Part shown: positions 11,295 to 22,049 of the stretch, piece after piece | How positions within the stretch are numbered: position 1 is the stretch's first letter | How the letters are laid out: every line of letters starts with the position of its first letter | Source of the DNA: Puccinia triticina | Lineage: Eukaryota > Basidiomycota > Pucciniomycetes > Pucciniales > Pucciniaceae | DNA: 64,000 nt | Reading direction: 5' to 3' | NCBI RefSeq assembly: GCF_026914185.1 | Contig: NC_070564.1 | Location: 2,604,001 to 2,668,000 of the forward strand | Notes under the pieces: model-generated | Seen by the model: the letters and a program-made list of their open reading frames with translations, nothing else | Databases searched by the model: none | Told to the model about the DNA's origin: nothing | Position numbers and translations under genes: made by a program

Positions 11295-11684
11295 CTGAAT
11301 AATACTCATAAACAACCTACAATCAGTTGAAATATTTGTTCTTGCTCCCCTTCAATGTCTAGCTGTTTTCAATATTAAATCCACCCAATATTCCAAATCC
11401 CAAATAATTAGGTGTCTCTTGATTTTGTCAGAGATGCTTGGCCACATGTCTTTTTACAACTGGCCATATTGGCAAACCACCTGCATATATATGAGCAAAA
11501 AGCAAGAAAATGAAAGCAGCTCACCAGAGAGGGATTTGAATACTTCCAACAAAGCAGTGGTGTTCTCCTCAATTGAGCCCTCCAAATTATCTGCATCTGA
11601 AGAAAAAATATATGGTGGTGGTGGCGGTGGTAGTGTTGTTGTGTAGCAATGGTTTATCTGTTCCAGTAAGATGGCCTGGGGCAA
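11295..11684 (-). pseudogene. Possible spliced minus-strand coding remnant
   Basis: The minus strand from 11684 encodes a segment with YIFSSDADNLEGSIEENT and ALLEVFKSLSG. It ends at a GTGAGC donor and is followed by a 44-base intron-like sequence (11481-11524) that ends in ATATGCAG. The next segment soon meets stops. The Pro-run in it comes from a simple CCACCGCCACCACC stretch. The element at 11682-12143 sits right at its upstream end. Family unknown. Confidence 0.3.
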
Positions 11685-12143
11685 CGGTGTATCCGCTGCG
11701 CTGCGTTTAGCGCAGCGAAGCGGGTAGCGCAGCGATTTTTCGGGTCGCTGCGCTACGCGCTACGCGCTTTTTGATTTTTCCGGAAAAAAAATCAAAAAAT
11801 AGCGCGCTAAAGAAGCAAACACGTAGCGGTCAGCGTCGCTATTCTCTATGCCATGGGGAACCAAAAAAAAAAAAATGAAAAAGGTTTTAAACCACATAAA
11901 AACATGTTTAGAACATAAAACTGTTCTGCTATCCGCTAATTTAGCGGGTAGCGTAGCGAATTTTCGCTTTCGCTGCGCTTTTGCTAATGGCCCTGGGAGG
12001 TAGCGGACAATCGCTGCGCGTAGCGAGTAGCGCAGCGGTGTTCTCGCTGCGCTATCGCTTTTTGGTCTGGTCACGTAGCGGTCAACCGCTGCGCTACGCT
12101 AAAAGGCCGCTTTTTTTAGCGTAGCGCAGCGGATACACCGTTG
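11682..12143. mobile_element. CAACGG-terminus element A, 462 bp, 7-bp duplication, GTAGCGCAGCG core
   Basis: The termini are CAACGGTGTATCCGCTGCGC and its inverse, with CCTGGGG duplicated at 11675-11681 and 12144-12150. The inside is made almost entirely of GCGTAGCGC/GCGCTACGC-like words that pair with each other. Three further elements (23889-24358, 53371-53778, 59360-59983) share the terminus type and a 7-bp duplication. The duplication can also be read as 8 bp if one terminal base is reassigned, which would fit hAT. Non-autonomous. Confidence 0.85.
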
Positions 12144-12150
12144 CCTGGGG

Positions 12151-12893
12151 CCAGGTGGGTCCAATCTTTCATCCCCTGATGTATTCATGTCATTGTCTAC
12201 ATATCATGACCTCATTGGGGCTCTTTGGCAGAAAGGAGATCAGATTACTGGCCACTGGTTGGAGGGAAGTGCCTCACATTATATATTTGACCTTATATCA
12301 TTGAAATTAGAATTTCAGAACAAAATTAGAATAAGCAACCAGAAATTAGAATAAGCAACCAAATAATGTGCAGGTTACTCAGTTTGTGTTGAGAAGAGTG
12401 ATATTTATCATTTGACCTTCCTGCAGGCAACTCTGACCAGTGTTTATGAAATTAAATTGAATCTGAAGTAAAACAAGCTGGCCCCACTTTAAACTGAAAT
12501 GTATGCCATAGCCATAAATATTGGTATTTTTGAGCTTTTGAGAATGGATGAATGGGAATGCAATGGGTGGGTGACTCTTTCCAAGAATCAACCTCAATAT
12601 CCTGTGAACCATAAACTTAATATAGCTTTGCCACTAGATTCTACGGTCAAGAATACCCTTGGACACCTGGGAAAACATACCTCGACACCTCTGGATCAGA
12701 AGTTACAACCCCCTCAAGACACATGGTTCAGTTACACACACAATGATACCCAGTTAATTTTAATCAGTTAAATGAAAAAGAGGAATGGAAACTATTTGCA
12801 GGCGATTTGAGGGCTATATGGGTGGGTTTGTGAGCTATCCAATTAGGTTAGAAATTTAATCAACAAGAGGGGTGGGAAATGAACCTAAAATTT
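12151..12893. other. Unassigned AT-rich sequence with a short tandem repeat
   Basis: No supported gene was found. A 19-bp unit (aaattagaataagcaacca) is repeated twice in tandem near 12321-12361. Confidence 0.35.
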
Positions 12894-13299
12894 GCAGCGG
12901 CGAAGCCGCCTTGGCCTCTAGTCATATTAAAAATGTATTTAAAAGTTTTAGAACTTTTTGGCCACTTTGTACAAGGAGAAGGCTTTCAAAAACCAGTAAC
13001 TTTTTCTCAAAATATGCCAGAATGCACCAGTAAGTGGTGAACTTTCCTAATTTTTGAAAGCCTTATTCTTGCACAAAGTGGCCAAAAAATTAAATACATA
13101 TTTATCATGATTCACTAAATTATTTTGATTTTTTGGCTGGTGGGAATATGGATTCCAGGTCTCCAAATAACTGTACTTGTTCTTTTTATTGGTGGGATTT
13201 TCAAGCATACAAGGAAGCTTCAAAAAACTCCAAATAAATTCACAGAGGACAATAATAAGCTTTTATATTGACTAGAGGCCAAGGCGGCTTCGCCGCTGC
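12894..13299. mobile_element. 406-bp inverted-repeat element, terminus GCAGCGGCGAAGCCGCC
   Basis: The left end GCAGCGGCGAAGCCGCCTTG..CTCTAGT is mirrored at 13271-13299. A second inner inverted pair (ggccactttgtacaagg at 12960 and gcacaaagtggcc at 13072) flanks the centre. No clear target duplication was found. Single copies of the terminus occur at 6518, 7366 and 17034, so the family is well represented here. Confidence 0.75.
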
Positions 13300-13368
13300 A
13301 CTCCCAGGTCCCAGTATCTAAGGTTTATGGAATATTTGTGGTACTCATGGAGTACTCTCTCGATTTTC

Positions 13369-13660
13369 TATCCAAGTTTATTAAAATCACAGAATCACCG
13401 CAGGCAAGTACATGGTTTTGGCCTGTGTTCTTTAGCAAAAGGCCCCCAAATGTTGAAAAATAATCCCCAAACTCCTGGAGGGAGCCTCGGATTGACCTTC
13501 CAGCCAGTGCAGCAGCAACAGGCAAAAAAAGGCCGGTCAAAAATGATATCAAGAAGGCCCTAATCAAATGATTAGTGGGCTCCAGGGAGGGGGTAGGACG
13601 AAACCGGATCCCCTGGGGGGGAAACACCCCTCCCCCTCCCCTATTAAATAGCCGGCGGGT
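13369..13660. repeat. Interspersed repeat copy 2, terminus TCCAAGTTTATTAAA
   Basis: It begins TCCAAGTTTATTAAAA and includes the family's conserved inner block (caagaaggccctaat.. to gaaaccggatcccctggggg) and a CTATTAAATAG word at 13639-13649. It is related to 3421-3690 and, inverted, 19130-19592. A 172-aa minus-strand ORF across it shows no similarity that I recognise. Confidence 0.6.
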
Positions 13661-13833
13661 TGCCACCCAACCCTCAATAAACCCGCTGTCACACGTCGCA
13701 AATGCCCCGGCCCAAGCCTCGTTGTCAATCCACAACGGTCTCGCACGCGACCTATCTGTATCGACCTCGACCATATTCGGACCCTTCCCCCTCTCCCGGG
13801 TGGGGGCTTGGAAGCTCATTGGAGCGGGCCCCG

Positions 13834-14960
13834 CAGATGTCAATTTAGACCAGAAAAAGCTAAAATATCTTTATACCAGCCAGCCGAGATGTCTTCCTCT
13901 CGGCTGGCTGGTATACATCCACCAGCTCGCCGAGAGGGCTTCCTCTCGGCTGGCTGGTATACATCTACCAGCTCGCCGAGAGCGCTTCCTCTCGGCTGGC
14001 TGGTATACATCCACCAGCTCGCCGAGAGGGCTTCCTCTCGGCTGGCTGGTATACATCTACCAGCTCGCCGAGAGGGCTTCCTCTCGGCTGGCTGGTATAC
14101 ATCCACCAGCTCGCCGAGAGGGCTTCCTCTCGGCTGGCTGGTATACATACACCAGCTCGCCGAGAGCGCTTCCTCTCGGCTGGCTGGTATACATCCACCA
14201 GCTCGCCGAGAGGGCTTCCTCTCGGCTGGCTGGTATACATACACCAGCTCGCCGAGAGCGCTTCCTCTTGGCTGGCTGGTATACATCCACCAGCTCGCCG
14301 AGATGGCTTCCTCTCGGCTGGCTGGTATACATACACCAGCTCGCCGAGAGGGCTTCCTCTAGGCTGGCTGGTATACATCCACCAGCTCGCCGAGAGGGCT
14401 TCCTCTTGGCTGGCTCCTCTCGGCTGGCTGGTATACATCCACCAGCTCGCCGAGAGGGCTTCCTCTCGGCTGGCTGGTATACATACGCCAGCTCGCCGAT
14501 AGGGCTTCACGCCAGCTCGCCGAGAGGGCTTCACGCCAGCTCCCGAGAGGGCTTCCTCTCGGCTGGCTGGTATACATATACCAGCTCGCCGAGAGGGCTT
14601 CCTCTCGGCAGGCTGGAACACGTACACCAGCTCGCCAAGAGGGCTTCCTCTCGGCGGGCTGGAACACGTACACCAGCTCGCCAAGAGGGCTTTCTCTCGG
14701 CGGGCTGGAACACGTACACCAGCTCGCCAAGAGGGCTTCCTCTCGGCGGGGTGGTATACATACACCAACTGGCCGAGAAGGCTTCCTTGCTTACTTAGCC
14801 GCAAAAATTCTCCACACCCGCGGGTACCTGCCGCAGGTACCCGGGTACCTGCTTCCTGCTCCTCAGAGGGGTGCCGGTGCGGGTGCGGGTGCTGAGAATT
14901 AGTGGTTTTTTGGGGAGGTACCCACACCTGTGGCGGGTACCCGGGTATCAAGTGACATCT
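13834..14960. mobile_element. Inverted-terminus element carrying a 46-bp hairpin array
   Basis: The outer sequence starts agatgtcaatt and ends aagtgacatct. The right arm (14806-14950: gggtacc and gcgggtgcgggtgc words) resembles, inverted, the left arm of the element at 33694 (gggtaccc, cacccgcacccg). The two are probably related hAT-like non-autonomous elements. No exact target duplication was found here. Confidence 0.5.
13880..14760. repeat. Tandem array of a 46-bp hairpin unit (about 19 units)
   Basis: The unit starts cttcctctcggctggctggt, continues with atacat(c/a)caccagctc and ends gccgagaggg. Its ends (CCTCTCGGC and GCCGAGAGG) are complementary, so each unit is a hairpin. The period is exactly 46 (for example GTATAC at 13911 and 13957). 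The 3' third degenerates into variants with short deletions. Because 46 is not a multiple of 3 and the unit has no stop in any frame, long ORFs appear on both strands; these are artefacts. Confidence 0.92.
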
Positions 14961-15440
14961 TTATGCGGTATACCCAACGTAATGAGTTCATTCGTGTGCA
15001 ACTGAAATTGACAACACTTTTTTTTTGATATTTAGCTCGGTGCCAGCACTAATCCTTGCGATTGGGACTACAAATGCTTGGGGTATATTGCTGATTGCAA
15101 GAGTGTTTTCTTGATGATTCATTTCAGTCTAGCACGTTCCACCCCTTGATATGAAAGCTTTTTTTTTGTTAAATTTTGATGTTTGACAATCTAGATGGCC
15201 CATATCTCAGGACTGATAGGCAAACCAGTGGAAAACAACCCCTTTGAGGAGTATGATGTGGTGATAAAGACAAACAAAAAATGTCACAATGACCACGGTC
15301 AAGAATGATATGTTTCTGAAAGGATAAAAATGAAACAATCAAGGATTGAATCTAGAAGGCGGTGTTTGCGGGCTGCCAGGGCGGGCCACACAATCACAAA
15401 ATTGCGGCCATAGCTGTGGCTAAGCCGAGCTTTGTACATT
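14961..15440. other. Unassigned sequence
   Basis: No supported gene was found. The sequence is moderately AT-rich with poly-T runs near 15015 and 15165. Confidence 0.25.
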
Positions 15441-16250
15441 AAGCGTGCCTAGCTTTGTAGATTAAGCGCAAGCGGTGATCAAGAACTGCAAGGCTCTTCT
15501 GGCAGAATTGTTGAGCTTGGGCATAACTGGAAGCAAGGTCAAGAAGATCCGTGATCTATGTTGATTCCACCCCTTTGTTCAAAAAGGATCCTTCACTTTT
15601 TGCCTGAAGAGACTCTCACTCTTGAGGTGATTCCTTTTTTTCAAGACTTGTTTACTATTAACAAGACAATTCCATTTCTGGTGACAACAAGCCCATGTAC
15701 CACGATAAGTCCAGCTATGAAGGTACCTCAATAATCAGCACACGTCTTAGGAGATGAGTGAGAAGGCCAACTTCATGCATTGCGTTGTCCAGAAGCTAGA
15801 TTTTTGACGCTTTTGAGCAACCTTTTCTTGTCATCATCTCACTCCCCGAAGCCTTCAGGCCAAAAGCAGTCAAGTACTTCATCAACCATTCCAAGACAAG
15901 GCTGGTTTTCAACACCTGCCACATCATTCATGAGCTGCACTACGCACATGTGAACTTGCCCATTAAGGTCATCATCTCCGCCAAAAGCACAGGAACTCCA
16001 GCCTGCTGAGCCCAAGACTGTCTTTGCTGGGGACCAGCCCCGGCGCCTGAAGTGATTGGACTAACAGCGTGGCAGCAGCATCCAAGAAATTGAAGCAAGG
16101 ATGTTGGACGCAGCACTTTCTTTGGGACAAAAAGTTACACATGTGTACTGAAATCAACACCCTTTCACCAAAGCTTGAAGTTGTTCCCATCCTACATCTC
16201 ACATTCCTTCAAGCCCAGCCTCACTGAATTCATTTGGCTGCACCTCTGGG
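15440..16250 (+). pseudogene. Decayed coding sequence, unidentified
   Basis: Several open, protein-like segments follow each other in different frames: a segment ending LLSLGITGSKVKKIRDLC near 15490-15560, MSEKANFMHCVVQKLD at 15754-15800, and after a 1-bp shift a 69-codon segment with LPEAFRPKAVKYFINHS and TRLVFNTCHIIHELHYAHV (15802-16008). Stops at 15797 and 16006 and at least one shift show that it is dead. I do not recognise the family. Confidence 0.4.
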
Positions 16251-17260
16251 ATGCTTGGGATGCTCAAAGGAGTTGCATGACTCAATCAAACCATTGCTCT
16301 TGTGTGGTTGGGCAACTGACCTGACTCAGGTTGGAAAAGGGCACAACATTGTGTTCTTCTCTAAACTCAGTGGCTACTGTGTCTCAGCCAACCAACCTAT
16401 ATATTTGATTGCAGCTTAGCTATGTTTTGAACTGCACTGATGCTCTGGTTAGTGAATTCTGCCTTTCTTTTCCCCCTCCCCCCCACTTCCCCCACATTTT
16501 GTTATTTGTGACTCCTTTGACCTGCCAATTTCAGTTTATTTTTTCTGATGCTGGAGATTAGTTGGTTTTTTTTTCTGCAATGCCATGCATCCTGAGGGAA
16601 GAAGAAAAATCAAAATGAGGCCTGTCCTGATTGGGTGTTATTTTTCTTTTTTTGAGTTTTCTCAGATGTGTCAAACTGTGGTGAGTGTTGAATGAGTCCC
16701 CTTGAATCTTTTGAACTGACTTATTTGTGATCCATACTTCAAATAAGAAGAAAGCAAAGTTTGATTTTCTCAAACTTATGGGTCTTTTTCAAGTTCCCCC
16801 AGGCTGTTCTGCAAAATCATGCAATGGTTATACAGTGCCCTATCAAGTGTTTAGGGTGGTGCCAAAGCTTTTCCACCAGACCTCTGGCTAAAAAAAATTC
16901 ATAGGAACCTGTACATACCTGGTAAAGTTGCTTTGTTGAAAGGTTTTCCTCCACTGAAAAGTGGGAGAAATACTATGGAAAAATTTTCAAGTTTGAATTT
17001 GAGCTTGGTGGCCTCTTGCTGTGCTGGGGTTTGCAGCGGCGAAGCCGCCTTGGCCTCTAGTTTATTATGATGCCACAATTATACCCCTAGCCTAAGTCTG
17101 AAAATCAAAATCCTCTTCCTCAGGATACACATACATACTTTGGAAAGAGATTAATTGAATTAGACATTGATCTGACCAGAGTACTGTTTTCAAAGTTTTT
17201 AATCCACAAGGAGGTGGAATATATTTCTATGATTGAGATCCCCAAGTTCTCTCAGGCTGG
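16250..17260. other. Unassigned sequence with one GCAGCGGCG-CTCTAGT terminus
   Basis: No gene is supported. A copy of the terminus GCAGCGGCGAAGCCGCCTTG..CTCTAGT lies at 17034-17062. Its partner end was not found. Confidence 0.35.
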
Positions 17261-17262
17261 TA

Positions 17263-17727
17263 TTTAGGCTGTACAGTTGCACGCAGCATTCCACTGTACA
17301 AGGTTTTTGTCTGGTCCCAAATGTTGGGGTCCAAAACCTAAAAAATACAGTTTTTTCACATATTTTTGGGCGGCTGGGACATGGTATGGTGTCCTAGCTA
17401 TGGTTTTACACCCACCAGACGCTACTCAAAGCACTGCATGACAGTTTCTGCCTTCATGTGTGGGTTTAGTGCCCAACCAGAAGGCATAAGTATGGGTTTA
17501 GGAGCCCATACATATGTACTTATGCCTGTATTTGGGAGGTGGTTCCCAAAATATGGGCTGTGAACAAAAAAAAATTGGCTGGACCAAATTGGTTGCCACT
17601 TTAGATTTGGAATCCACACACTCTTTATACTCTGTTAGAGTGCTGGACCCCCGACCCAGTTGGGGTTTCAATTTTTGCGGGTAGCTCTGTACAGTAGAAT
17701 GTTGCGCGCAACTGTAGATGTACCTTT
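17263..17727. mobile_element. Inverted-repeat element, terminus TACAGTTGCRCGCARCATTC
   Basis: A left end around 17263-17295 (acagttgcacgcagcattccactgtaca) pairs with a right end at 17688-17722 (tgtacagtagaatgttgcgcgcaactgt). The interior is about 400 bp with no convincing coding. A similar half-terminus appears at 24848-24877. The target duplication is unclear. Confidence 0.6.
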
Positions 17728-17989
17728 GAATTGATATTAAATTAATATTCTCTGAATTAAAAGCAGGATAAGCCTAAATGTACTCCAAACTTGTACTAAT
17801 TTTTGGCTTTGGGGGAGGTGGGTTAGGAAGATGGTACTCCAAAAAATCTGGAGGGCCTATTTTACTCTTAAATCCATGTTTGTTGGAGCACATGCCTTGG
17901 CACTCCAAAATACACCAAAATGGGATGCACTCCACCCTGATTTTGGCTTTGCACTCCAGTGTTCCAAAGTGCCCACAGCAGTCATCAAG

Positions 17990-18980
17990 CAGGGCACACC
18001 CCACTTGATGACCAGCTAATGTGCAACTCTTCTCAATGAGCAGTACAGACCAGTCATTGAGAGGTGTGAGACCCCTCAATGGCTGGTACAGATCAGTCTT
18101 TGGGAGGTGTGAGACCTGATGGCCGGTCTGACCGGTCATTGGGAGGTGAGAGATCAATGGCCGGCACGCGACCGGTCATCGTACTGCGGAGCCCCCCTGA
18201 TGACCCCTCGATGGCCGGTCCGACCGGTCATCAAGAGGTGTGAGACCCCTCGATGACCGGTACCAACCGGCCATTGAGGGGTATGAGACCCCTCGATGGC
18301 TGGTCCGACCGCTCATTGGGAGGTGAGGGACCCCTCGATGGCGGGCACTGATCTGTCATCGAGGTGTACTGTACTGCGGAGTCCCCTCGATGACTGGTAC
18401 CGACCGGCCATTGAGAGGTATGAGACCCCTCAATGGCCGGTCCAACCAGTCATCGAGAGATATGAGATCCCTTGATGGCCGGTCCGACCAGTCATCAAGA
18501 GGTATGAGACCCCTCGATGGCCGGTCCGACCAGTCATTGAGAGGTGTGAGACCCCTCAATGGCCGGTCTGACCGGTCATCGGGGGGTGAGAGACCCCTCG
18601 ATGACCGGTTGGACCGACCATTGAGGGGTAATTTACTGTGGAGTCCCCTCTTACCGGTACAGACCGGCCATCGAGAGGTATGAATCTCCTCAATGCCGGG
18701 CTGTTCCGGTCATCAAGAGGTGTTACCTCCCTCAATGACCGCACAGACCGGTCATCAAGAGCTATGACTCCTCTCGATGACCGGCACGGACCAGTCATTG
18801 GAGAGGAGGAGAATCTGCTCGAAGCCGGTCTGTACCGGTCATCAAGGGGACTCCACAGTGCATTACCCCGCTATGGTTGTGTGAATCCCCCCGATACCAC
18901 TACAGATTGGCATCAAGACGAGATGGAGACCTCGGGGAGGATGCCTCTCCGGAGCATGTCTTGATGACCCTGACTGGTCA
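17990..18980. repeat. Array of GATGACCGG/GATGGCCGG palindromes, about 42-bp period
   Basis: Units of the type GATGGCCGGTCCGACCGGTCATC (23 bases) alternate with AGAGGTNTGAGACCCCT. Both parts are self-complementary. Substitutions are scattered, with many C/T changes. The half-site GATGACCGG is the same as in the arrays at 7980-8780 and 33946-34235. Borders of the carrier element were not resolved. Confidence 0.85.
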
Positions 18981-19039
18981 TCTTGAGGATTCAAGCTCTC
19001 AAGCTGACCTGTAAACACTCAGATGAGTGTGTACAGGCC

Positions 19040-19592
19040 AGCATTGTGTCTGCCCAGGTGCAGGGCCCTGGCAACCAAAAGTTTTGGTTTGAAGGATTTC
19101 AGGGCCCTGTGAGCTTGGTCGGATACTTAAAGGGCTGGGGGGGAGCTGTTTGTCCCCCCAGGGGATCTGGTTTCGTCCACCCCCTCCCTGAAGGCCCCCT
19201 ATTTCATTTGAGTAGGCCCCTTCTTGATTTCAAAAAACAAAAATTCCAAACCCAAACAAAACTTTAACAATTTAAACTTTAAACTCACACAAAACAAGAA
19301 AATTTAAACTTTGAACTCACACAACACAAAAAAATTTAAACTTTGAACTCACACAAAACAAAAACATTTGAACACAATCAAAACACACAAAAACATAAAA
19401 TAAACTCACACAAAAACAATAATTATATAAACTCAAACAAACCATTACTGAAAAAAAACTTAAACTTTTCAAACTTAAGGAACACAAATTTCAAACTTCT
19501 AATTTCTTCTGCCTGCAATTTCAATGAAATGCAGCATGAACCCATGAAGTCAGTTTCTGTGAAACTGTGGTTTTAATAAACTTGGATTGGTC
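19040..19592 (-). repeat. Interspersed repeat copy 3 (inverted), terminus TCCAAGTTTATTAAA
   Basis: The inverse of the terminus lies at 19571-19587 (ttttaataaacttgga). The conserved inner block with ccccctccctgaagg and ccccaggggatctggtttcgtcc is at 19150-19210. Between them are several diverged tandem copies of a unit like aatttaaactttgaactcacacaaaaca (about 19262-19370). Confidence 0.6.
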
Positions 19593-19603
19593 AAAAAATA
19601 ATT

Positions 19604-19706
19604 TGAAAAAGTTGCGCCCTTCACGCGCAGTGCGCGAAGTGTTTGCAAACTTCGCGCACTGCACAGTGCGCGAAGAGCTTTTTGCAGTGCGCAAAGTAAG
19701 TCCGTA
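19604..19706. repeat. Right-end fragment of a CGGACTTACTTCGCGC-type element
   Basis: GCAGTGCGCAAAGTAAGTCCG at the right edge and repeated GTGCGCGAAGT words match the termini of the elements at 1859-3276 and 21302-23283. A left end was not found. Confidence 0.6.
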
Positions 19707-19842
19707 AATTTTAAACTTGTTTTTGGGGTGGATGATTTTTACAAATTTTGTTTTAAAATTCCCACCCAATTGTAAACGGGGGGGTTGTAAAAATTTACAA
19801 AACAGTGAATTTAATTAGGGAGTTGAAAAATCGACTCCCAGG

Positions 19843-21131
19843 AATTAATAAATCGACTCCCAAACGTCGTTTACGTCGCGCGGACCGACTGTTGTACCCA
19901 AACGCCCTAAAAGGTTTACAGCAATATAAATACACTCTTTAGAGAATATTGTGAGCTTCGCGGCATTAGTACTCCTCAGGGAGACCCTGTGTAGCCGGGG
20001 GCGGATTTGGCGGATTTCCTACTAAGGCAAACCCCCGAAACCTTATCTACAGTGCTCCAAAAAGCCCCAAATTGTTTTAGCTATAAGAATACACTCTTTA
20101 GAACATATTTTAAGCTTCACAGCATTAGTACTCCTCAGGGAGACCCTGTGTAGCCGGGGGGCGGATTTGGCGGATTTCCTACTAAGGCAAACCCCCAAAA
20201 CCTTATCTATGGTGCTCCAAACGGCCCCAAATTTTTTCTGCTATATGAATACACTCTCTAGAAAACATTATAAGCTCCAAGGAGATATTACACATCAGGC
20301 ACACCTTCTATTGACTGTGGTGTAGCGTAGCACAGCGCAAATGCACTATTTTTTGTGTAGCATTAGCGTAATCGCATGTATCTGCGCTAACACTACACTA
20401 TAAGCTAAATTAGCTTTTCACCCTGTGAAATTAGCTTTAGCGCAGATGCGCTTGATTTCGCTCACGCTACGCTAAAAAATAGCGCATTTGCGCTGCGCTA
20501 CGCTACACCACAGTCAATAGAAGGTGTGCCTGATGTGTAATACCTCCTTGGAGCTTATAATGTTTTCTAGAGAGTGTATTTGTATAGCAGAACAAATTTG
20601 GGGCCGTTTGGAGCACCGTAGATAAGGTTTCAGGGGTTTGCCTTAGTAGGAAATCCGCCAAATCCGCCCCCGGCTACACAGGGTCTCCCTGAAGAGTACT
20701 AATTCCGTGAAGCTGAAAATATGTTTTAAAGAGATTAACATTATAACTAAAAAATTTTGGGGCCATTTGGAGCACCGTAGATAAGGTTTTGGGGTTTGCC
20801 TTAGTAGGAAATCCACCAAATCCGCCCCCGGCTACACAGGTTCTCCCTGAGGAGTACTAATGCCGTGAAGCTCTCAATATTCTCTAAAGAGTGTATTTGT
20901 ATTTCTGTAAACCTTTTAGGGTGTTTGGGTACAACAATGACAAGATATAATTTTTTTGTATATTCCGTCATTTTTTGTTAAATTAATGTATCGACTCCCA
21001 TCCTTGAGAGGGGAATTAATTAATCGACTCCCAAAATACTTTTGCGGCAGCGGGAGGTCGCGCGGACCCGGGGGAGACGTCCCGAGACGGTCCGCGTGAC
21101 GTAAACGACGTTTGGGAGTCGATTTATTTAA
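19843..21131. mobile_element. Nested palindromic element cluster
   Basis: Three layers are visible. The outer ends carry AATCGACTCCCAAACGTCG (19849) and its inverse (to 21125). A 1.05-kb near-palindrome with terminus TGTTGTACCCAAACRCCCTA spans about 19892-20937. At its centre (20318-20534) sits a further palindrome with GTGTAGCGTAGC/GCTACGCTACAC ends and GCGCAAATGC arms. A short CGACTCCC-to-GGGAGTCG unit also lies at 21018-21131. No coding capacity. Confidence 0.7.
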
Positions 21132-21301
21132 TTATTGTTGCAATTTGTGTGGTCCCAACCATGCAACGTAAATTAGCCCCATGTAAATAAAAAATTGTAA
21201 TTTTTACCCAGGGGCCCCGCAACCTGTATAACTACAAGGTACCATGCCACAATGTGTGTAAACAGACATGTAAAACTGTACATAGCCTACCAATAAATTA
21301 A
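21132..21301. other. AT-rich spacer, no gene
   Basis: Short AT-rich sequence between two inverted-repeat elements. Confidence 0.3.
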
Positions 21302-21775
21302 AAGACTTACTTTGTGCACTGCAAAAAAGACTTTGTGCACTGCAGGCAACCGGTCTGCGACGTTGCAATGCAGTGCACGCCCTCTGTCAAACATTAATTC
21401 ATGCACTGCAAATTCCCCCGGAAAAGAAATGAGACTTTTGCCAATTTTTCTTTGATGAATTGGTAGATAGGGTCTTCATTATCCTATAGCAAATTTTTGG
21501 AAGTATTTTTGGCATGCTGGCCATTTATTTTGAAGGCCCAATCTATTGAGGCACAGCATTGTGCTGCGGACTGGGTTCTTTTAGGTTAGAGTTACATGAT
21601 GAATCATAGATGTATATAGTTCAACCTCGCTTCCTTATGTTGCTTCTCTATTCATCTCGTTTGCTTTGTCAATCATACTCACTCAACTCACTCGGTCTGC
21701 AGGTATGCCTTCAGTCTCTTTCTCTCATTATCTTATGTACGGTCTCTTATCTGTCTTTGTACGGTCGACCTTCAG

Positions 21776-22049
21776 GTGTGCATCCACCAGCTCCTTCATC
21801 CGTGTTCGTCGTGATACTCACAGTGCAGTTGCTGCTATAGGTTTATGTTGTGGTTCCATTGTTCTCATTCATCTTGTTTGCTTTGTCAATCATACTCACT
21901 CAACTCACTTGTTCTGCAGGTGTGCATCCACCAGCTCCTTCATCCGTGTTCGTCGTGATACTCACAGCGCAGTCGCTGCTATAGGTGTACATCCACCAGC
22001 TCCTTCATCCGTGTTCGTCGTGATACTCACAGCGCAGTCACTGCTATAG
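21776..22049 (+). repeat. Three copies of a 65-bp unit
   Basis: GTGTGCATCCACCAGCTCCT.. to ..GCTATAG occurs at 21776-21840, 21920-21984 and 21984-22048. A separate segment (tttgctttgtcaatcatactcactcaactca) is also duplicated upstream of copies 1 and 2. Confidence 0.85.

Noticed and set aside
13575..14798. 407-aa ORF on the plus strand and a 328-aa ORF on the minus strand
   Set aside because: Both are translations of the 46-bp tandem unit, which has no stop in any frame; the peptide simply cycles through three frames.
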